Below are positions 46,326 through 57,672 of a DNA stretch of 64,000 nucleotides, piece after piece. A model generated the notes under the pieces. The model was not told the DNA's origin. It made no database searches and saw only the letters and a list, made by a program, of their open reading frames with translations. The stretch is from contig CAJNDS010002184.1 in assembly GCA_905221605.1 (NCBI GenBank), positions 148,501 through 212,500 on the forward strand, written 5' to 3'. Both the position numbers and the translations under genes were made by a program. The DNA is from Symbiodinium natans (taxonomy: Eukaryota > Sar > Dinophyceae > Suessiales > Symbiodiniaceae). Within the stretch, counting starts at the first letter, position 1, and each line of letters opens with the position of its first letter.

Positions 46326-46598
46326 GGCGCAGGAAACGACTGGAGACACACCACAGGAGCCAACCGAGGAACCCATGCCTTGTGATGACAGCACTGCAGA
46401 TTGGGGGCACGCAACCTCTCGAAGCAAAACGCTGAGGTCAAATTTCCAAGTGATCGTCCCTTTGGGCACCAAGACATATCCAGCATGAAGGATAATGGCC
46501 CGTCGGCAGATCCTTCTGCCAGCAAGTCCCATACCCCAAACAACCCAAAACCCGAAACCCAAAACCCAAAACCCTAAAAGTCCTATTCCTGCACTCAC

Positions 46599-46670
46599 CT
46601 TGGTGGCTCTGGCCTGAGTAGCGGCATCGTTGGGGTCGACGCCTTGTGAGTGGGCTGCGAGGTTTTTCAT
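46599..46670 (-). CDS. Possible start exon
   Basis: ATG at 46670 opens 24 codons (MKNLAAHSQGVDPNDAATQA...) ending at a good GT donor (AAG|GTGAGT). Candidate downstream exons lie at about 46510-46325, where more than one frame is open, next to a family 6 element. Confidence 0.42.
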
Positions 46671-46865
46671 GGTTGCGGTGTAGGGTGTAGGGTTTAGGGT
46701 TTAGGGTTTAGGAAGTGAGGCTTCCAGAAATCTTCAGGGTGTGCTTCAGGGGTTTAAGGCTCTTGAGAAGTTTAGTTGAGTGGTTTGCAGGTCATTCTTT
46801 CGGCGGTTTCTGGGAGCGGGTTGTAGAAGGGAGGGCTCCATGCCTCTATGGGCTGTATCTTACCT

Positions 46866-46972
46866 AATTCTCCAATAACCCAGGAATTGCAAGGTTAAAC
46901 TTTACTAGTCTTACTGAATAAGGACACCCAAAAAGGTTTAAAGTTCAACTCTTGGCTAAGTAAGACTAGACC
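46866..46972. mobile_element. Family 9 element
   Basis: TTCTCCAATAACCCAGGAAT at the left, TAAGGACACCCAAAAAGG inside, GTTCAACTCTTGGCTAAGTA at the right. Confidence 0.55.
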
Positions 46973-47388
46973 TGGTCAGAGCAGGAGTCCTAAGCCGAGA
47001 ATAGATGTCGATTCTACTATGGGGTACTATCATCCAAACTCAGGACTGTTGGTATGAGGGTGAACATCTAAACCCTAAACCCTAAGCCCTTAGGCCCTAA
47101 GCCCTAAACCCTAAACCCTAAAGGGGGGGAACATCCCGAGTCCAGGGGGTTCTGGAGCCAACTTGCAGGTTTCAGGGCTCTGGGAAGACCCTAAACCCTA
47201 AACCCGAAACCCGAAGCCCTAAGCCCTAAACCCTAAGGCGCAGGGAACCAAAGGAGCCCTAAATTGGGGTCATCATACGCAATAAAACCATGCCATCGTC
47301 CCTATAATCGGGTAAACCATCCTCCTGGGCTCTTTGGTAAACCCTAGGGTTTAGGGTTTAGGGTTTAGGATTTAGGGTTTAGGGTTTC

Positions 47389-47469
47389 CTAAGCCCCATG
47401 CAGAATTTCGGATCTGAGGACCACACCGCTCTTGACGAGCTCCTGAAACTTTGCGGCGACCTTTGCTTT
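47389..47469 (-). CDS. Terminal exon, unknown function
   Basis: After CTCAG the minus strand reads KAKVAAKFQELVKSGVVLRS, then EILHGA and TAG. Likely a helical C-terminus. The rest of the gene upstream was not found. Confidence 0.48.
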   Translation of the reverse strand, partial: KAKVAAKFQELVKSGVVLRSEILHGA

Positions 47470-48008
47470 CTGAGAAGGGGAAAAACATGACATCCCGTTT
47501 CGGGCCTTCGAGTTTAAAGGCTTTATAGGGTTCGTAGGGTTTAGGGTTTAGGGCGAACAAAAACATAACCTACAAATTGTAGAAATCGAAAGCACTGTCA
47601 GGGGGTTGCCCTATGAGCCGGCCCGCTGTAATACCTGCTGTTCGGCTTGACAACAACCTGACCCCTCGCCCCTGAAAACTACACAACATATCGGTTGTGC
47701 TTCTTGGTTTGAGCTTGGTGTGACCTGCTGAGGCTGTCCAAGTTTCTCCTAGGTCATGCTGCAGCCGGCTTTGGATTTAAGGTTCGGAGTTTTGGGTTTT
47801 TTTTCCCGGGTTCCTTGGGCAGGAAAGTTCTCCTAAACCCTAAACCCTAAACCCTAAACCCTGAACCCTAAACCCTAAACCCGAAACCCTAAACCCTAAA
47901 CCCGAAACCCTAAACCCTAAACCCCTGTTCATCCTTGGGGTCAGTAGCTCCTGCTCGATGCTCGAACAAAAACCCTCGACGACGAGTCGCAGCCAGAACC
48001 TCCTTCAG

Positions 48009-48190
48009 AGTTAGAGATTTAGGGATTTAGGGATTTAGGGATTTAGGGATTTAGGGATTTAGGGATTTAGGGATTTAGGGATTTAGGGATTTAGGGATTT
48101 AGGGATTAGGGTTTAAGGGTTAGGGTTTAGGGTTTGGGGTTTGGGGTTTGGGGTTTGGGGTTTGGGGTTTGGGGTTTGGGGTTTGGGGTT
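48009..48190. repeat. Two variant arrays side by side
   Basis: 8-bp AGGGATTT units (48009-48105) followed by 7-bp GGGGTTT units (48141-48190): two independently amplified variants. Confidence 0.85.
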
Positions 48191-48288
48191 TAGGGTTTCG
48201 GGTTTAGGGTCCTGTGGCCATTCGGAGGAGGCCAGCATTGAATCACTTGTGGTTGCAGCACACAACAAACATTCATCTGTGTACCCCA

Positions 48289-48356
48289 TCTACCAGATTA
48301 TGAACTGAGCCCCAAACCCTAAACCCTAAACCCTGTCTACCAGATTATGAACTGAG
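48289..48356. repeat. Short array with 21-bp direct repeats
   Basis: TCTACCAGATTATGAACTGA plus G occurs at 48289-48309 and 48336-48356, separated by about three CCCTAAA units. Confidence 0.85.
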
Positions 48357-48689
48357 TCCCAAGCCCTGAAATGTCAAGACAAGGTTTCCTAAGTTTTCAT
48401 AGGTTAGAGAGCAGTCATGTGTGTGGGAAAAGGGTTGTAGGGTTTACTTGGAGGTTCAAGGCAGTTCTCAACTTCAACTGTACATCAACCTCAATTCTAG
48501 CCAGATTCGGTGGTTGCTTCTTGGGGGGTATGAGTGGATTATGACAACAGCTATAACTTGGCTGACTTCGGAACCCCTCCTAAAAGTTGAACTTTTAGGC
48601 TCCAACAAACATCCAAAAGGTTAGAGTCCTAAGAGCCAGCCGGAAGAAAGCCAAGATGACTTTGTTGCTACATACCCATGAACCCTAAA

Positions 48690-49008
48690 CCCGACACCCT
48701 AAACCCTAAACCCTAAACCCTAAACCCCTAAACCCCAAACCCCAAACCCTAAACCCTAAACCCTAAACCCCCAAACCCTAAACCCCTAAACCCTAAACCC
48801 TAACCCCTAAACCCCTAAACCCCTAAACCCTAAACCCTAAACCCTAAACCCTAAACCCTAAACCCTAAACCCTAAACCCTAAACCCTAAACCCTAAACCC
48901 AACCCTAAACCCTAAACCCTAAACCCTAAACCCTAAACCCTAAACCCCTAAACCCCAAACCCTAAACCCTAAACCCCTAAACCCCTAAACCCTAAACCCT
49001 AAACCCTG
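48690..49008. repeat. Long CCCTAAA array with CCCCTAAA variants
   Basis: Over 300 bp; blocks of exact units alternate with CCCCTAAA and CCCCAAA, with larger repeats of the same block order. Confidence 0.88.
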
Positions 49009-49084
49009 GAGCCACCAAGTCGAGTCTTCGAGCCACCTTGGCCTTGTCGATGGGCGGCGCTGTCGGTGCCTGGCCCCCCCAAGG
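49006..49084 (-). CDS. Exon, unknown function
   Basis: Minus-strand frame GGQAPTAPPIDKAKVARRLD between two large TTTAGGG/CCCTAAA arrays. Donor formed by GG|GTTTAGGG; acceptor AG|C. Confidence 0.38.
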
Positions 49085-49361
49085 CTTTCGGGAAGAGTTA
49101 GGGTTTAGGGTTTAGGGTTTAGGGTTTAGGGTTTAGGGTTTAGGGTTCAGGGATTAGGGTTTAGGGTTTAGGGTTCAGGGTTTAGGGTTTAGGGTTTAGG
49201 GTTTAGGGTTTAGGCTTTAGGGTTCAGGGTTTAGGGTTTAGGGCCTAGGGTTTAGGGTTCAAGGTTTCGGGTTTAGGGTTGAGGCTTCGGGGTTTTCATA
49301 GAAAGAAAGTGTGGCAAAAGGAGTTCTAGCATTCTTCTCTCACACAGGGCCCTAAACCCCA

Positions 49362-49472
49362 CGGACCCCGAAACAATGCACCCTGAATCCGAAATTGCTC
49401 TAGATTTGAAGCACGAACACCACGCTTGCCTCCCACCTTTCTGTTTGAGAGGTCTGGAGCACCCGAAAATCT
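49362..49472 (-). CDS. Exon, unknown function
   Basis: After CTCAG the minus strand reads RFSGAPDLSNRKVGGKRGVR and ASNLEQFRIQGAL. Basic and polar; the donor is not resolved. Confidence 0.33.
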
Positions 49473-49533
49473 CTGAGAAGGCCCTCTGCAATAGCAGTCA
49501 AGGTCAAGATGATGAGCTGGAGAGAACAAACCT

Positions 49534-49685
49534 ACGTTCAGTTTCATGGTACTTGTTAACCAACTATAACCGTACTTATACCCCACCAAAAAGGCCCCCC
49601 AAAGTACCCTAATATGGTGATAAGTACACTCAAAAGTACAGTTACAATTGGTTACTGAGTACTATGAACCCCCAAAGTACAGCAA
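49534..49685. mobile_element. Family 4 element
   Basis: GTTCAGTTTCATGGTACTTG and the inverted GAGTACTATGAACCCCCAAA enclose GTACTTATA/AAGTACAGTTA blocks. Confidence 0.58.
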
Positions 49686-49759
49686 GGACTGTCTTACCCC
49701 TCACCCGTAAACCGGCGGGGGGAACATCCCAAGGGGAAACCCTACACCCTACAAAAATG

Positions 49760-49973
49760 CTACAAATAGACATCGCCCTCTTCAACAGCTTCTGGGACTC
49801 TGGGCTTTGAAATCTTGAGAACTGCCGCGTTCAAGGCTGTGGCGAGGCCCCAAACCCTGAACCCTAAACCCTAAACCCTAAACCCTAAACCCTAAACCCT
49901 AAACCCTAAACCCTAAACCCTAAACCCCCAGAGGGAGCCTTGGCGGCAGGCGCCACCTGCAGAACAGGCTTTG
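49760..49973 (-). CDS. Two 3' exons of a gene, unknown function
   Basis: Exon 49973-49926 (LAKPVLQVAPAAKAPSG) joins in phase to 49836-49760 (LNAAVLKISKPRVPEAVEEG...), which stops at TAG. The intron between them consists almost only of TTTAGGG units in sense orientation, and its GT donor is GG|GTTTAGGG. Confidence 0.5.
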
Positions 49974-50160
49974 CTAGTGTGGCCCAGAGCGAAAGGGACA
50001 ACCAAACCTATACAGCTCTAAACCCTGAAACCTATAAGAATGGTAAGGTTTTAGGGTTCAGGGTTCAGGGTTCAGGGTTTTTAATTAGTGTTCAGGGTTT
50101 GGGGTGAAGGTTTAGGGTTTAGGGTTTAGAGTTCATGGTTCAGGGTTCAGGGTTTAGAGC

Positions 50161-50247
50161 TTAGGCCCCAGGAAGACCTCCTGCGGCGGCGGTGGCCGCG
50201 GCGGTGATGGCGGTGACAGCGACCGATCCGGCGAGGGATTCTGCGAG
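50161..50247 (-). CDS. Hydrophobic terminal exon
   Basis: After TTTTCAG the minus strand reads LAESLAGSVAVTAITAAATA and ends GGLPGA before TAA. The alanine-rich hydrophobic stretch could be a membrane segment or low-complexity tail. Confidence 0.42.
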   Translation of the reverse strand, partial: LAESLAGSVAVTAITAAATAAAGGLPGA

Positions 50248-50667
50248 CTGAAAAGGGTTTTGGGGAGTTTTTTTTTTTTTTTGGGGGGGGGGGGGGGTTG
50301 GGTGGGTTTGGGGGGTTTGGGCGGGTTTATCGGGTTTTGTTTTTGGGGAGGGCTTAAGGGGTTTGGAGGTTAAGGTGTTTTTGCTTCCTTTTTGAAGGGT
50401 TTTGGGGGGAGGGTCAAGGGGTTGGGTGTAGGTAGATCCCTTAAGTACCCTGAACCCTTTTGTAGAGTACCGAAGCAACTTAGAAGGCACGATATCACCT
50501 TCAGTGGCTTCATTCGGGTTCAAGGCTTAAGCAGGTGTAGATTCGCCCAAACTGGGCAGCTCGTACGAAACCGGGTCAAAAATCAATCTCTCTCTCTCTC
50601 TCTCTCTCCAAACCTTGAACTGCAAAACCTTTTCACCTCCAGCCCTTCCTTTTAACAGAGCGCCTTC

Positions 50668-50820
50668 CTGCAATAGAACCCTATGGCTCCGAAATCTATG
50701 AGATCTGAGCCTCCTGAACGGGGGAGCGACTGACATGCTCGTCTCAAGGGACCCTCCCGGCAGCGTAACCCCTGCAACGTCCTCTGCGACGAAGCCCTCC
50801 AAGGCAGGGCGAAGCAGGGT
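50668..50820 (-). CDS. Exon, unknown function
   Basis: Minus-strand frame with EGFVAEDVAGVTLPGGSLET followed by an Arg-rich stretch, ending at a possible GA donor (CAG|ga). The start is not determined. A further exon may lie at about 50530-50459 (NPNEATEGDIVPSKLLRYST). Confidence 0.35.
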
Positions 50821-50871
50821 TCATATTTGAAAAACATGGCAACCTCGTGCACGCTTATTTTCAGCATAATA

Positions 50872-50938
50872 ATAATTGTAGTAATAATTGTAGTAATAAT
50901 TGTAGTAATAATTGTAGTAATAATTGTAGTAATAATGG
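50872..50938. repeat. 12-bp minisatellite AATAATTGTAGT
   Basis: Five exact and one imperfect unit; a (CT)n run lies nearby at 50587-50609. Confidence 0.88.
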
Positions 50939-51550
50939 TAACAATGACAAAGGGGCCCCAACCTCTATCTCCAGGAGTTAATCTGTTGAGTCGTGAAGGT
51001 AACTCACAACCAGGATGGGAGAATGAGGGCGAACCGGGCCAAATCATAAGTCGTCTAATAAGGCCCTTTTGGTGCTCATTTAGGGATCAGGGTTTAGGGG
51101 TTGGGCTTCAAGGTTTAGGGTTTCGGGTTCAGGGCTTCGGGTTTCTGTTCAGCCCGCGCCCCGAACTCGTACCCAACAAAGACCTCAGCCCACATCTTTT
51201 CTGGAAGGATTAGGGGAGGGAGGGTTTGTGTTGCTATGAGAAAAGAGCTCCAAAGGCCTTCTATTTGGGTTTAAGGCACTTCAAGTTTACGAGCTTGAAG
51301 TAAGTCCTAGAACCGGAAACCCATGGAAGGGAGAGAGGGTTCATGGGCCTTAGGAGTAGATTGAACCCCCCTCCCTTAAGAACCCCAAGTAAGGGGGGGC
51401 CTTGTCCTGCAGGAGTGCTTTACACTCAGGGGCCTATAGAGGCATAGCATCGTATCCTGCCTCGCGGCAATTATTCAGGGAGTCCGAAAGAAGCTCCGTA
51501 CAAGAGTGCCCCATGCAGGGAGGGGGCACCCTTACCATACTAACTGTATC

Positions 51551-51838
51551 TAAAGGGCTGGTAAACTAAGCTCTAGGTGGCCTTCCCTGTATTGTATTGC
51601 CAAGTATGGAGGCCCCCTAACCCTAAACCACAAACCCTAAACCCTAAACCCGGAACCCTAAACCCGAAAACCCTAAACCCTAAACCCTTAACCCTAAAGG
51701 GCTGGTAAACTAAATTCTAGGTGGCCTTCCCTGTATTGTATTGCCAAGTATGGAGCCCCCTAACCCTAAACCACAAACCCTAAACCCTAAACCCGGAACC
51801 CTAAACCCGAAAACCCTAAACCCTAAACCCTAAACCCC
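51551..51838. repeat. 144-bp tandem duplication
   Basis: Two nearly identical copies (51551-51694 and 51695-51838), each half unique sequence (GGTGGCCTTCCCTGTATTGT...) and half CCCTAAA variants in the same order. Confidence 0.85.
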
Positions 51839-51864
51839 AAACCCCTAAACCTAAACCCAAACAC

Positions 51865-52095
51865 TTAAGAGGCCTCCGCGGGAGCTTCGCTGAGCAGGTT
51901 GGCCACACGCAGGAGTCGGCCGTTGTATCTGCAGGCAGAAAGGTGTCGCGAAACCCACAAAACCCACAAAACCCCGTTTAGGGTTTAGGGTTTAGGGTTT
52001 AGGGTTTAGGTTTTTGAGGGTTTGGGGTTTGGGGGCTTAGGGGGATCATACCTTCGAGCCACATTGCCCCGGCAAACTGCCCTAGCATGCCGGCC
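51865..52095 (-). CDS. Two 3' exons of a gene, unknown function
   Basis: Exon 52095-52052 (AG|G, GT donor) joins in phase to 51928-51865, which ends in TAA. Together they read GRHARAVCRGNVAR and then YNGRLLRVANLLSEAPAEAS. The intron 52051-51929 holds a TTTAGGG array. Confidence 0.5.
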
Positions 52096-52248
52096 CTGAA
52101 AGCAAAGTCAGCCCCAAAACCATAAACCATAAGCACTAAAACCTAAACCCTAAACCCGCATACGCACACATGACAGAAAAGCACAGCAGCCTCTACCCCA
52201 AAACACATTAATAAGCAAATCAGGCCTCATTTGCTTGCCTCTGTGTGC

Positions 52249-52453
52249 GTGCGTGCGTGGGTGTGGGTGTGGGTGTGGGTGTGGGTGTGGGTGTGGGTGT
52301 GGGTGTGGGTGTGGGTGTGGGTGTGGGTGGGGGTGGGGGTGTGGGTGTGGGTGTGGGTGTGGGTGTGGGTGTGGGTGTGGGTGTGGGTGTGGGTGTGGGT
52401 GTGGGTGTGGGTGTGGGTGTGGGTGTGGGTGTGGGTGTGTGTGTGTGTGTGTG
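52249..52453. repeat. GTGGGT microsatellite
   Basis: About 30 hexamers of GTGGGT followed by GT and GC-rich alternation to 52520. Confidence 0.92.
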
Positions 52454-52529
52454 TCACGGTCAGTGTGCTTGTGCGTGCATGCGTGCGCGTGTGCGCGTGC
52501 GCGTGCGCGCGTGAGCGTGCGCGTTTGCT

Positions 52530-52648
52530 AGTGGGGCGCGGACGACCATACGAAGAACTTGCTCTTAGAAGTACCCCAGTAGTAGCTATGGACTCAGGCT
52601 CCCCCCACCTCTCCAGCAACTCCACCGCTCGCACCCAGTCCTCGAAGC
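52530..52648 (-). CDS. Exon, unknown function
   Basis: Minus-strand frame FEDWVRAVELLERWGEPESI, after AG|G. It runs towards the GTGGGT microsatellite at 52249-52453; the donor is not certain. Confidence 0.4.
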
Positions 52649-52899
52649 CTCGAGGTGTAGGGCTTCTTTTTGTTGAGGGCTACCCTAAACCCTAAACCCT
52701 AAACCCTAAACCCTAAACCCTAAACCCTAAACCCTAAACCCTAAACCCTAAACCCTAAACCCTAAACCCTAAACCCTATAATCCCTATACCTCTAAACCC
52801 CTAACCCCTTATAACCTATAGGGCTGCATGGGTCTGGGGCTTAAGGTCTGGTGCTGGGGCATTTTTAGGGGTTTTTGGGGGGGGCTCTTTGAGAGGTCA

Positions 52900-53045
52900 G
52901 GGTTTAGGGTTTAGGGTTTAGGGTTTAGGGTTTAGGGTTTAGGGTTTAGGGTTTAGGGTTTAGGGTTTAGGGTTTAGGGTTTCGGGTTTAGGGTTTAGGG
53001 TTTAGGGTTTAGGGTATAGGGTTTAGGGTTTAGGGTTTAGGGTTT
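52900..53045. repeat. TTTAGGG array
   Basis: About 20 units, mostly exact, facing a CCCTAAA array at 52683-52775, so the two could fold back on each other. Confidence 0.87.
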
Positions 53046-53618
53046 GGGCTTGGGGCTTGGGGTTTAATCGGAGAAGAGGAGTGGCTTTTCGGTTTGCAGG
53101 GCAGAGGCTTCAGGGCTTCAAATTCGGGTTTGGGCAGTGCTCTCGGGGTTTTGGACCCTGGCAAGAGGTGGTCCAGCAGCGTTCATGGCAGCTAGGGGCT
53201 TAATGCTTAGGGTTTAGGGTCTAGCGTTTAGGGTTTAGGGCTTAGATACCTTCTAGGGTAAGGCTTCATGGGGCATAGTGTTTGGGGTGTCTGAGCTTAG
53301 CCCTTTTCATTGATTTTTGACATTTGGGCCCCTCAAAATCGGCAACTTGCTGCATCAAACTGAACCTCGTGGCCGAAACCCCAGTCCCTAAGCGTGCTGA
53401 GACCTATACCCCTTATATACCCCTTACATTATATACCCAACCCGAATTAAGGTGGTTTTAAGGGGGGAACCTAGGGGGGGGGGGTAGCATACCCTAAACT
53501 CTGAACCCTAAACCCTGCGCACACCCTAAACCCTAAACCCTAAACCCTAAACCCTAAACCCTAAACCCTAAACTCGGGGGGTATAGTAGGGGGACCCATG
53601 ATAAGCTGAGACCCGGAC

Positions 53619-53689
53619 CCATCTCCCCCAACTCCTTCAGCTGCGCGGCATAGCGCTTGGATGCGGCAGCCGCCTCTGGCGCCGATGGG
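53619..53689 (-). CDS. Exon, unknown function
   Basis: 71-nt minus-strand exon reading PEAAAASKRYAAQLKELGEM with a GT donor at 53618. The acceptor lies in TTTAGGG-type sequence. Confidence 0.4.
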
Positions 53690-54035
53690 CTGGGTTTAGG
53701 GTTTAGGGTTTAGGGTTTAGGGTTTAGGGTTTAGGGTTTAGGGTTTAGGGTTTAGGGTTTAGGGTCTAGGGTCTAGGGTCTAGGGTCTAGGGTTCAGGGT
53801 TCAGGGTTTCAGGGTTTTGGGGTTTAAGTTTTTAGGGTTTGGGGTTTAGGGCTTAGGGTTCAGGATTCAGGGTTCAGGGTTTAGGGTTGTAGGGTTTTTA
53901 GGGTTTTAGGGTTTTAGGGGTTTAGGGCTTAAGGTTTTAGGGTTCTAGGGTTTTAGGGTGTAGGGTTTCAGGGTTTAGGGTTCCCAGGCCCGAAGGCGTC
54001 TCCCTGAGAGCCCTCAATCCTTGAGAACTCGCCTA

Positions 54036-54150
54036 TTTTTACTTCTCCAGTGACCAAGGAATACAAAGACTGAACTTATAATTCCTAATAAATAAGGAAC
54101 CCCCAAAAAGTTCCAAGCTTAACCATTGGCTAAGTATTTACAGGGGTCCC
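54036..54150. mobile_element. Family 9 element
   Basis: TTCTCCAGTGACCAAGGAAT, TAAGGAACCCCCAAAAAG and ACCATTGGCTAAGTAT in the same order as at 46866. A weaker relative lies at 30228-30335. Confidence 0.55.
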
Positions 54151-54271
54151 CCTGTAGCTAAAGCGTCCCGTTCTGTAAAAGGCTTACCGACATACAGGGG
54201 AGCCGTCAGTGTGACAGGGACACACAAAGCGACCAACGTGTTTGAGAAATGGAAAGGGCCAAGGTGGCTTT

Positions 54272-54380
54272 GTATAGGGGACCGACGCCTAAAATCGGGG
54301 GATCGTAGACCCCATTCTACTATAACTCCTATTCAGGTATATGAACATTAAACCTTTTTAGCGTTCGTTTGGTCCCCAGG
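54272..54380. mobile_element. Family 8 element, no array
   Basis: About 105-bp copy with both CCTNGGGGACC-type ends and the internal GGGGTCTACGATCC and ATATACCTGAATAGG blocks seen in the copy at 40024-40154. It shows the family without a telomere-like insert. Confidence 0.6.
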
Positions 54381-54664
54381 AAAAGTGGCAAGGAGTACAT
54401 GCTTAAGCTTCCGGGTTCTTAGACTCCTTGCGTTGAGCAGGGAAGGCCGATGGAGCTACGAGTCCGTATCCTTACCACTTTGTAACTTCCATGGTCCCTT
54501 CGTATGGGCCCTTAGAAGGGTGCCCCTTGTATACCCCCGATAGACCCTCTACACATTCAGGGCCCATACATCAGAAGCCTCTAAACCCTAAACCCTAAAC
54601 CGCCACGAACCACCCGAAAGGCCAAAGCCCAGAAAGCCGAAAAACTAAGCCCTAGCTGCCCAAC

Positions 54665-54718
54665 CTTGGGCGGCGCCATCCCCAGCGCTACTAGGCGCTC
54701 GAAGACTGGCACAAGGTC
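54665..54718 (-). CDS. 54-nt exon, helical-repeat-like
   Basis: Exact 18-codon exon between AG|G and a GT donor, phase 0 at both ends, reading DLVPVFERLVALGMAPPK. The pattern recalls one helix of a pentatricopeptide-type repeat, but a single fragment cannot establish that. Confidence 0.45.
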
Positions 54719-55212
54719 CTGGCAAAATGCTCAGGGCAGCTTGTTGGGCTTAGGGGTTTTAGAGGCTAAACCCTAAACCCTAAACCCTAAACCCTAAACC
54801 CTTAGGATGTTTGGGGTTTCGGCTAGGGGTTTGCAGGGCTTAGCTCGGATGGATAGGAGCTTGGGGTTTTGGGAGTTCGGGTTTAGGGCTTCATATTTCT
54901 AGGCTGCGGGGTTCCCGTGTAGGTTTGAGGGTTCAGGGTTATGTAGGGTCACGTAGCGAGAGCCTACTTCAAGACTGGAAGTGCGATGCAAGAAACCAAA
55001 GTGTCCCAACACATGACTACGTCAGGGACCTATAGCCTTCAACGTTGCGTGGCATACAAGCCTTAAGATGCTAAAGGAGGGACCCGTATAAGGGACCTTA
55101 GGGGCTACTTAGGGGTTATTTAGGGGCTGCTTAGGAATGTAGGGACTATATAAGGTATATATATATATGGGGGAATAAGCTTAAGCGTCCCTTCTAGGCG
55201 CCCTCCTTATAC

Positions 55213-55296
55213 CCCTCAGAAGCCGCCATCACAACTTCGATGTCGGCCCAGACCCATTTCTTGCCTGCGCTTATCCTGGGATCAAACGCAGCCCGA
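55213..55296 (-). CDS. Exon, unknown function
   Basis: 84-nt minus-strand exon reading FDPRISAGKKWVWADIEVVM, with an AG acceptor and a GT donor at 55212. Flanked by gene-free repeat sequence. Confidence 0.42.
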
Positions 55297-55500
55297 CTGG
55301 AAGAACCCCCAAACCCATTCTTTCGTACGGAAACCCTAAGCCCTGAACCCTAAACCCTAACCCCTAAACCCTAAACCCTAAACCCTAAAGTGATGGTTTA
55401 GCGTTTAGGGTCTAACTCAAACAACACCAAGCCCAAGTCTCACAACCCTACTAATTCCTGCTGATTCCACGCGGGAGAGAAGAATCAGCCACGGAGTTTT

Positions 55501-55610
55501 GACCCCTAAACCCTAAACCCTAAACCCTAAACCCTAAACCCTAAACCCTAAACCCTAAACCCTAAACCCTAAACCCTAAACCCTAAACCCTAAACCCTAA
55601 ACCCTAACAC
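55501..55610. repeat. CCCTAAA array
   Basis: About 15 exact units. A CACCCTAA variant array follows at 55725-55830. Confidence 0.87.
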
Positions 55611-56270
55611 CCTCCCTAGCTACACTAAGGGGTATGTGAACAAGACGGTACTGTGTCAGGTACAAGGCACTTCTGCCGTAATTCCTACTAAACCCTAAAC
55701 CCAGAACCCTAAACCCAAACACCGTAACACCCTAACACCCGAATACCCTAACACCCCAACACCCCAACATCCTAACACCCTAACACCCTAACACCCTAAA
55801 CCCGAACACCCTAACACCCTAACACGCTAACACCCGAAATCCTAAACCCTAGCTTAAACCCCAAACCCCAAACCCTAAACGCCAAACCCTAAACGCCAAA
55901 CCCTAAACCCCAAACCCCAAACCCTAAACCCTAAACCCTAATCCCCCCGAATGCCAAGCCCTGCCGGGCGCGCCGCCCCGCGGACCTCGGCCAGTTCGGG
56001 CCTGGACGCACTTCAGGCTTTCGGGGCAAAACGGTTTAGAGTTTTTAGGGTTTAGGGTTTGGGGTTTGGGGTTTAGGGTTTAGGATTTAGGGTTTAGGGT
56101 TTGGGGTTTAGGGTTTAGGGTTTAGGGCGCAGGGCCTAGGGCACCGCTTGTTGGTGGGGCTTAGTTATTGGCTGCTGGTTTCTATTGTCATTGCCATTTT
56201 TGCTTGCTTTCACAAGCAACTGTTGGGTGCGAGGAGAACATTTCACAACCTGAACCCTAAACCCAAAACC

Positions 56271-56329
56271 CTACAACTCCTCATCAAACAACTGTTTGAT
56301 TAGGCGCAAGGTGATGAAAGCAGCTCGAT
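56271..56329 (-). CDS. Terminal exon, unknown function
   Basis: After AG at 56330 the minus strand reads RAAFITLRLIKQLFDEEL and stops at TAG. The composition suggests a helix. The upstream neighbour may be a short exon at about 56453-56405 (EAPQGPPESENPYRAS). Confidence 0.42.
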
Positions 56330-56632
56330 CTTAAGGCTTGAGGGTTGTGGGCCTTTTGGGGTTTAGGGTTTAGGTTTGGGGTTCAGGGTTAGGGTTTAGG
56401 GTTTAGGGAGGCTCTGTACGGATTTTCGGACTCGGGTGGGCCTTGCGGGGCCTCGGCTTTAGGAAGAGGATGTAGGGCTTAGCGGTCTCTACTTCTTGGA
56501 GGTTCAGGGTACGTATCACCCCCAATTACTTACAACTGTACTTAAAAGCCCTAAACCCTAAACCCTAAACCCCAAACCCCCTAAGCCCATGTACCTCCAA
56601 GTAGGTCTTATAAGGCTCAGAGCAGCTCTTGA

Positions 56633-56775
56633 GCATCATGTACTTGGAGGTGCATGGTACTTCTTAACCAATTATAACCGTACTCATTACTGTACTTACA
56701 ACCATATGGGGGCACTTAAGGGGCTTATAAGTGGGTTGTAAGTACAGTTATAACTGGTTAACAAGTAATGGAGGT
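56633..56775. mobile_element. Family 4 element
   Basis: TACTTGGAGGTGCATGGTAC at the left and GGTTAACAAGTAATGGAGGT at the right, with inverted TTATAACCGTAC / GTACAGTTATAAC inside. Confidence 0.62.
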
Positions 56776-57523
56776 TCAGCTTGGGGCCTGGGATTTAGGG
56801 TTTGGGGTTTCGGGTTTAGGGTGTTGGATTTAGGGTTGTAGGGTTTCGGGCTTGGGGTGCGGGATTTCAGGGCTAGGGTTTCGTGCTTAAGGAATTTAGG
56901 GGTTTGCAAGGGTTCCACCCCCAAGCCCTAGCTAGTTCCACCCTCAATCCCCAAACCCTATCCCCACCCTAAACCCTCAACCCTAAAGCTTACACCTAAC
57001 CCGGGTTGTTTGGGTCTGAGACTTTGCAGATTTAGTGGCTTTAGGGGTGGGCCTGGGGGTCGGGGTTAGGGATTGAGGCTTAGGGCTTAAGGGTTTATCA
57101 AGGTTTTGCGGGTTTAGGGTTCAGGGTTCATAGGGTTGGGTTGAGGGGCTTGAGGCTCAGGGTGTAGGTGCACGAGCTCTTTTTTGCTACTCCGCGGTGT
57201 TGGCGCTCCCGTACCTCAGGTGCTCTTGCACATGCCAACATGTAAGCTCCTTTTAAGAACCACGGCAGAGCGTTTAGGGCTGAGGGCGAAGGGTTGAGGG
57301 CGTTCAAACCGCCTGGCGTTGTATGCAGACGAAAACGAAACAGAACTTCTGAGGAGAGTTTAGGAACTATACAGCTTTGATGGTCCGTTCTTTTGAATAA
57401 ACCTTAAACCCTAAACCATGATCCCCAAACCCTGAACCCTGAACCCTAAACCCTAAACCCTGAACCCTAAACCCTGAGCCGAGGATTAGGGGCTTTAAGG
57501 GTTTTAGGGATTGCAGGTTGGGA

Positions 57524-57614
57524 TCTTCCCCCTTATGCCAACCGTCCTTGACAGGGAGTATAGTAGGGGTACTGCAATCCCTAATAATGACTGTTGACAT
57601 ACAGGGGGAACATC
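57524..57614. mobile_element. Family 2 element
   Basis: GTTGGGATCTTCCCCCTTAT to ACAGGGGGAACATCTTAG. Confidence 0.62.
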
Positions 57615-57672
57615 TTAGGGTTTTGGGCATGACGAGCCCTAAACCCTAAACCCTAAACCCTAAACCCTAAAC

